Shown here one piece after another: positions 60,709 to 64,000 of a DNA stretch of 64,000 nt. How positions within the stretch are numbered: the first letter of the stretch is position 1; each line of letters begins with the position of its first letter. The notes beneath the pieces are model-generated. The model did not search any database. It saw only the letters and a program-made list of their open reading frames with translations, and had not been told where the DNA came from. Source of the DNA: Catellatospora citrea (GTDB taxonomy: Bacteria; Actinomycetota; Actinomycetes; Mycobacteriales; Micromonosporaceae). The stretch lies in assembly GCF_003610235.1 (NCBI RefSeq), contig NZ_RAPR01000001.1, forward strand, positions 3,286,001-3,350,000, given 5' to 3'. A program made the translations under genes and the position numbers.

Positions 60709-62484
60709 TCAAGCGATGTATGTGGCGGGGGTGCCCAGGTCGGGTTGCTCACGTACTTCGATCACCGGCTGGTCCGGCTCCGCGTCGAGTTCGAGCACGA
60801 CGATCTCGTTGTCGCCCTCGCGCAGCAGCGGCCACGGCACGTAGAGGGTGACCTGCGGACCGGCCTCCCAGTACCGGCCGAGGTTGAACCCGTTGACCCA
60901 GACGTAGCCCTTGTGCCACCCGGGCAGCGCGAGGAACGCGTCGCGCACCTCGTCCACGTACAGCACGCCGCGGCGGAACACCGGCCCGGCCGCGCCGGTC
61001 GCCCGGCCCCACGGCAGCACCGAAATGTCGTCCAGCGGCACCGGGTCGATCTCGTATCCGTGCAGGAACTGCTGGCCGTGGAAGATCCCGCCCACGACGC
61101 CCTTGCGCTCCCCCACCAGCGGGCCGTAGTTCACCCGGCCCATCGCCTCCACCACGAGGGTCACGTCGGCCCCGGCGCCATCGACCGGCACCGGCAGCCC
61201 GCTCGGCTCGTTGCGGTCGAGGATGCCGGCCGGTGATCCGTCCACCAGCACCAGCGCGCGATCGTGCAGCCCCTTGACGCGCAGCTCGTGGCCGGTGCGC
61301 GGCCCGGGGATCGTGGTCCGGTAGACCGCCAGCCCGTACGCCTGGCCCAGCTCCTCGAAGGTCTTCGTCGTGGCGCTGTGCACGGTGCCGGTGGACAGCA
61401 CGTCGAGGCAGTCCAGCAGCGACAGGCGCTGCGTCAGCTCGACCTGCCCGGCGGGCAGCGTCCTGGGCTGCTCCGACGGCGGGTCGGGCAGTTCCACGCC
61501 CCGCCCCAGCACCTCCCGGAACGCCCAGTACTTCGGCGTCAGCGCACCGTGCTCGCTCAGCGGGGCGTCGTAGTCGTAGGACGTCACGTCGGGCAGGTAC
61601 ACGTCGTCGAGAAACTCGCCGACCGCGTTGGCCCCGGCCAGGAAGCCGAAGTTGGTGCCGCCGTGCGCCATGTAGAGGTTGACCGACGCCCCCGCGTCCA
61701 CCATCTCGGCCAGCGTCGCCGCCGCCTCCGCCGCGGGCCGCACGTGGTGGTCCTTGCCGTGGTGGTCGAACCACCCGTTCCAGTACTCCATGCAGAAGGA
61801 CGGCCAGCGGCGCAGCGCCGTCATCTCGGCGAACCGCTCCGCCGGGCGGCTGCCGAAGTTGGCCGTGGCGAAGACGCCGTCGAGCGTCCCGCCGGTGACC
61901 ATCAGGTCGGTCGGGCCGTCGGAGGTGAACAGCGGCACCTCGATGCCCCGGGCGCGCAGACCGTCGGCGAGGTGGCGCAGGTAGCGCCGGTCCGAGCCGT
62001 ACGAACCGTACTCGTTCTCGACCTGGACCATCAGCACGTTGCCGCCCCGGGTCACCTGGTGCGGCGCCAACTGCGGCACGAGCTGGTCGAAGAACCGGTC
62101 GACCGGCTCCAGGAAGCGGGGGTCGTGGCAGCGCAGTGGGATCTCCTCGGTGGCCCGCAGCCAGGCGGGCAGGCCGCCGTTGTCCCACTCCGCGCAGATG
62201 TACGGGCCGGGCCGCACGATCGCGTACAGGCCCGCGTCCGCGGCCTCGGCCAGGAAGCGCCCCAGGTCGATGCGGCCGCCGAAGTCGAACTCGCCCGGTC
62301 GCGGCTCGTGCAGGTTCCACGGGACGTAGGTCTCGATGGTGTTCAGGCCCATCGCGCGCAGCTTGCGCAGCCGGTCGCCCCACTGCTCGGGCAGCACCCG
62401 GAAGTAGTGGATCGCCCCGGAGAGCACCTGGAACGGTTTGCCGTCGAGCTCAAGGGCGTCCGGCGTGACGGTGAAGACTGGCAT
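60709..62484 (-). CDS. Glycoside hydrolase family 35 beta-galactosidase
   Basis: 591 residues from ATG at 62484, no signal peptide, so it acts in the cytoplasm. GH35 barrel: LSGAIHYFRVLPEQW, GLNTIETYVPWNLHEP and RPGPYICAEWDNGGLPAWL are the family signature. The acid/base Glu is in VQVENEYGSYG (near residue 157) and the nucleophile Glu in FCMEYWNGWFDHHG (near 230). Two C-terminal beta-rich domains follow, ending with VWVNGFNLGRYWEAGPQ. A LacI-type palindrome lies 23 bases ahead of the start and probably represses it. Confidence 0.93.
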   Translation of the reverse strand: MPVFTVTPDALELDGKPFQVLSGAIHYFRVLPEQWGDRLRKLRAMGLNTIETYVPWNLHEPRPGEFDFGGRIDLGRFLAEAADAGLYAIVRPGPYICAEWDNGGLPAWLRATEEIPLRCHDPRFLEPVDRFFDQLVPQLAPHQVTRGGNVLMVQVENEYGSYGSDRRYLRHLADGLRARGIEVPLFTSDGPTDLMVTGGTLDGVFATANFGSRPAERFAEMTALRRWPSFCMEYWNGWFDHHGKDHHVRPAAEAAATLAEMVDAGASVNLYMAHGGTNFGFLAGANAVGEFLDDVYLPDVTSYDYDAPLSEHGALTPKYWAFREVLGRGVELPDPPSEQPRTLPAGQVELTQRLSLLDCLDVLSTGTVHSATTKTFEELGQAYGLAVYRTTIPGPRTGHELRVKGLHDRALVLVDGSPAGILDRNEPSGLPVPVDGAGADVTLVVEAMGRVNYGPLVGERKGVVGGIFHGQQFLHGYEIDPVPLDDISVLPWGRATGAAGPVFRRGVLYVDEVRDAFLALPGWHKGYVWVNGFNLGRYWEAGPQVTLYVPWPLLREGDNEIVVLELDAEPDQPVIEVREQPDLGTPATYIA

Positions 62485-62506
62485 GGTCGCGGAGTCTAAA
62501 CCAATG

Positions 62507-62518
62507 GAAAGCGCTTTC
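62507..62518. promoter_or_regulatory. LacI-family operator upstream of GH35 gene
   Basis: GAAAGCGCTTTC is a perfect 12-base palindrome within TGGAAAGCGCTTTCAC (62505-62520), with the central CG and flanks of LacI/GalR-family sites. It is centred about 28 bases upstream of the beta-galactosidase start, so binding would block transcription initiation. No LacI-family gene is adjacent in the window. Confidence 0.65.
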
Positions 62519-62589
62519 ACCAGCCCTCGGATGCATATTCGTCACCAGAACCGGTGCTGGCGACGTAACCGGTTACCTTCACCGCGAAA

Positions 62590-62644
62590 GTGCGGGGCGG
62601 TCCATGGTTTCCAGCCCGGTGGGAGACCAAGGACCGCCCCGCAC
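62590..62644. terminator. Long hairpin upstream of GH35 / downstream of stress-type gene
   Basis: GTGCGGGGCGGTCC (62590-62603) pairs perfectly with GGACCGCCCCGCAC (62631-62644); inside, TGGT-TCC pairs with GGA-ACCA. It sits 12 bases beyond the stop of the - strand gene at 62657 and is its probable terminator, keeping transcription out of the GH35 operator region. Confidence 0.7.
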
Positions 62645-62656
62645 GTGCGGAAGCGG

Positions 62657-63154
62657 TCAGGTCCGGCCGGCGAGGCCGCCCTCGTCGAGCAGTCGGAGTG
62701 CCTCGTCGGCGGCGGCCGCCTCGACCAGGATCTGATAGCGGTCGGCCTGCATCGCCGACACCGAGGAGAAGTCGCGGCGCCCGCCGGTGAGCGCGTGCCC
62801 CGCGAGGCCGAACAGCCCGCCCGCGACCGCGCCGAAGCCCGCGCCGTACAGGATGAGCAGCAGCAGCGAGATCAGCGGCGTGACCCAGTTGAAGAAGCCG
62901 AACAGCCAGGCGAAAAGCGCACCGAGCAGGGCTCCGCTCACCGCGCCGTGTGCGGCGGCCCGCCACGACGTCAGCCGCCCGGTGACCTGCTCGACCAGGC
63001 TGAGCCCACGGCCGGCGATCGCGGTGCGCTCGACCGGGAACCCGTTGTCGGACAGGTGGTCGACGGCCCGCTCCGCCTCGGCGTAGGTGTCGTAGGTCGC
63101 GACGACGACCTGCCCGGCGGCGCGGCTGTCCGCGGCCCATTCGGTCTGTGTCAT
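62657..63154 (-). CDS. General-stress-type membrane protein (YflT-like)
   Basis: 165 residues from ATG at 63154 with GAGGAAGG upstream. The N-terminal ~55 residues form a small alpha/beta domain (VVATYDTYAEAERAVDHLSDNGFPVERTAIAG) of the general stress protein YflT type. Then come two Gly/Ala-rich membrane helices (AAAHGAVSGALLGALFAWLFGF, LISLLLLILYGAGFGAVAGG) and a soluble tail (YQILVEAAAADEALRLLDEGG). Role unknown; such proteins are induced by stress in several actinomycetes. Confidence 0.85.
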   Translation of the reverse strand: MTQTEWAADSRAAGQVVVATYDTYAEAERAVDHLSDNGFPVERTAIAGRGLSLVEQVTGRLTSWRAAAHGAVSGALLGALFAWLFGFFNWVTPLISLLLLILYGAGFGAVAGGLFGLAGHALTGGRRDFSSVSAMQADRYQILVEAAAADEALRLLDEGGLAGRT

Positions 63155-63244
63155 GGGAGCCTTCCTCATCACGGCTGACGTTGCCGGGCGGATACCCGCC
63201 GTACGGGCTCGCCAACCGTGTCCGTGCACACCCGACTTCCGCTG

Positions 63245-63697
63245 TCAGCGGACGGCGGGCCGCGTGCCGGGAGCGAAGCGGAACTGGATCGCCTCCATCA
63301 GCGTGCGGCGCTGGGTGTTGTGGAAGGCGGCCACCCGCCAACCGTCGGGTTCGCGTACCAGCGTGTAGGTCTGGACCTTCGTGGGTGCGGGGGTGCGGCG
63401 TCCTTTGTAGGTGTCGCCGCGGCCGACGACCACGGCGGTGTCCGGGCCGAGGAACCTGGTGGCGATCGTCTCCCCGGCCAGCCGGGTGCCCTTGGTGAAC
63501 GCCTTGAACAGGGCGCGGTGGCTCTCGGTGATGTCGGCGCGGCCTCGGTAGACGGTGCCGACGAAGGTCACGTAGCTGGCGTCGGTGGTGAAGGCGCGGC
63601 CGAAAGCGTCGGCGTCCGCGGCGTCCCAGGCTGCTGCGATCGAGGCGAGGAGCTGCTCGATCGCCGCTAGGTCGGTGGCGCGGTCGGGGTGATTCAT
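63245..63697 (-). CDS. SgcJ/EcaC family protein (NTF2-like fold)
   Basis: 150 residues from ATG at 63697 with GGGAGG upstream. Cone-shaped NTF2-like fold: AIEQLLASIAAAWDAADADAFGRAFTTDASYVTFVG, then YRGRADITESHRALF, with curved strands TRFLGPDTAVVVGRGDTY and VQTYTLVREPDGWRVAAFHN. This matches the SgcJ/EcaC family, found beside natural-product genes but mostly of unknown activity. Divergent from a MarR-type regulator gene, with paired operator-like repeats between them. Confidence 0.85.
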   Translation of the reverse strand: MNHPDRATDLAAIEQLLASIAAAWDAADADAFGRAFTTDASYVTFVGTVYRGRADITESHRALFKAFTKGTRLAGETIATRFLGPDTAVVVGRGDTYKGRRTPAPTKVQTYTLVREPDGWRVAAFHNTQRRTLMEAIQFRFAPGTRPAVR

Positions 63698-63749
63698 GTG
63701 TTCCTCCCTGGTCGGCCGGGCCTAGCATGGGCTCCGGACACACAGACAC

Positions 63750-63778
63750 TGCATGTATGCAATATCTGCACTCATGCA
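63750..63778. promoter_or_regulatory. Paired palindromes between SgcJ/EcaC and MarR-type genes
   Basis: TGCATGTATGCA (63750-63761) and TGCACTCATGCA (63767-63778) are two 12-base near-identical palindromes 17 bases apart, in an AT-rich divergent intergenic region. MarR proteins bind such short palindromes in their own promoters, so this is a probable autoregulated operator for both genes. Confidence 0.55.
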
Positions 63779-63807
63779 GAGATTAGCGCAGAGGGAGCCG
63801 CCACGCC

Positions 63808-64000
63808 ATGGCCGACGCCACGCCGCCCGCCGGGATGCCGCCCGGAGCGCACGCGACCTTCCGGCGCTACCTCGACGCGATGACCGCGCATGCCCAGGCC
63901 GCGGCCGACGCGGCCGGGATGCACCCCACCGACTGGGCCGCACTGAGCACGCTGAACCTCGCCGGCCGGCTCACCTCGGGCGAGCTGGCCGAGCGCACCG
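63808..64000 (+). CDS. MarR-family transcriptional regulator, 5' part only
   Basis: The frame is open to the window edge, so only the first 64 residues are seen. They include the dimerisation helix (ATFRRYLDAMTAHAQAAADAAG) and the start of the winged helix (HPTDWAALSTLNLAGRLTSGELAERT), which reads like MarR proteins just before the recognition helix. Divergent from the SgcJ/EcaC gene, with operator-like repeats between them. The C-terminal half and stop lie outside the window. Confidence 0.75.
   Translation, partial: MADATPPAGMPPGAHATFRRYLDAMTAHAQAAADAAGMHPTDWAALSTLNLAGRLTSGELAERT

Noticed and set aside
1..64000. CRISPR array, tRNA or rRNA genes
   Set aside because: I found no regularly spaced direct repeats and no tRNA- or rRNA-like sequence by eye. 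A tRNA could be missed without a covariance search.

Overview
The window is very GC-rich chromosomal DNA of an actinomycete. Most hand-sampled 60-base lines are near 70% G+C. It carries genes typical of that group: a WhiB2-type Fe-S regulator, coenzyme F420 genes fbiA/fbiB/fbiC, Tat-exported lipoproteins, a mycosin and the SCO2521-SCO2525 families. The mix (F420, sporulation-type WhiB, type VII relatives, rich sugar and polyamine metabolism) suggests a filamentous actinomycete, most probably of the Micromonosporaceae. That placement is an inference from gene content and style.

Region by region. 1-11 kb is a surface-polysaccharide locus: the 3' end of a flippase, a large membrane protein, a GT9 heptosyltransferase-like enzyme, and a five-gene + strand operon. 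The operon holds a GmhA/heptose-1-P nucleotidyltransferase fusion, an HldE1-type kinase, a histidine phosphatase, a UbiA/DPPR-synthase-like prenyltransferase and an HAD phosphatase. A GT4 glycosyltransferase and a GDP-mannose 4,6-dehydratase follow on the - strand. 11.1-25.6 kb is a phosphopantetheinyl transferase and then a polyamine uptake and catabolism island: saccharopine dehydrogenase-like enzyme, two FAD amine oxidases, PotABC plus two PotD-like Tat lipoproteins, an aldehyde dehydrogenase, a class III aminotransferase and an Lrp/AsnC regulator. It ends in a MITE-like 256-base inverted-repeat element.

25.6-42 kb follows the order of the mycobacterial whiB2-fbiA-fbiB-manC locus: DUF3499 protein, zinicin-like protein, WhiB2, FbiC (divergent), FbiA, FbiB, GDP-mannose pyrophosphorylase, glycosyltransferase, TIGR03089 protein. 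Between fbiB and manC lie a lower-GC three-gene type VII secretion-associated cassette (WXG100/EspC-like protein, PPE-like protein with proline-rich tail, mycosin), an ArsR-type regulator and an unrecognised protein. Acetoacetyl-CoA synthetase, a thioesterase, two related four-helix membrane proteins and the helicase HrpA follow to 48.2 kb.

48.3-56 kb holds a D-amino-acid oxidase and the conserved but uncharacterised SCO2521-SCO2525-type module: SCO2521, an added membrane protein, SCO2522, a variant P-loop ATPase SCO2523, SCO2524 and an NNMT-like methyltransferase SCO2525. I regard it, with the orphan type VII cassette and the heptose operon, as the best candidate for an undescribed system. 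56.4-64 kb is ordinary accessory metabolism: GH18 chitinase, GT2 membrane glycosyltransferase, two-domain VOC protein, Dps, GH35 beta-galactosidase with a LacI-type operator, a stress-type membrane protein, an SgcJ/EcaC protein and a MarR-type regulator cut by the window edge.

Long near-perfect inverted repeats without U tracts stand at many gene ends and probably act as terminators. I saw no rRNA, tRNA, CRISPR array, insertion sequence or replication origin.
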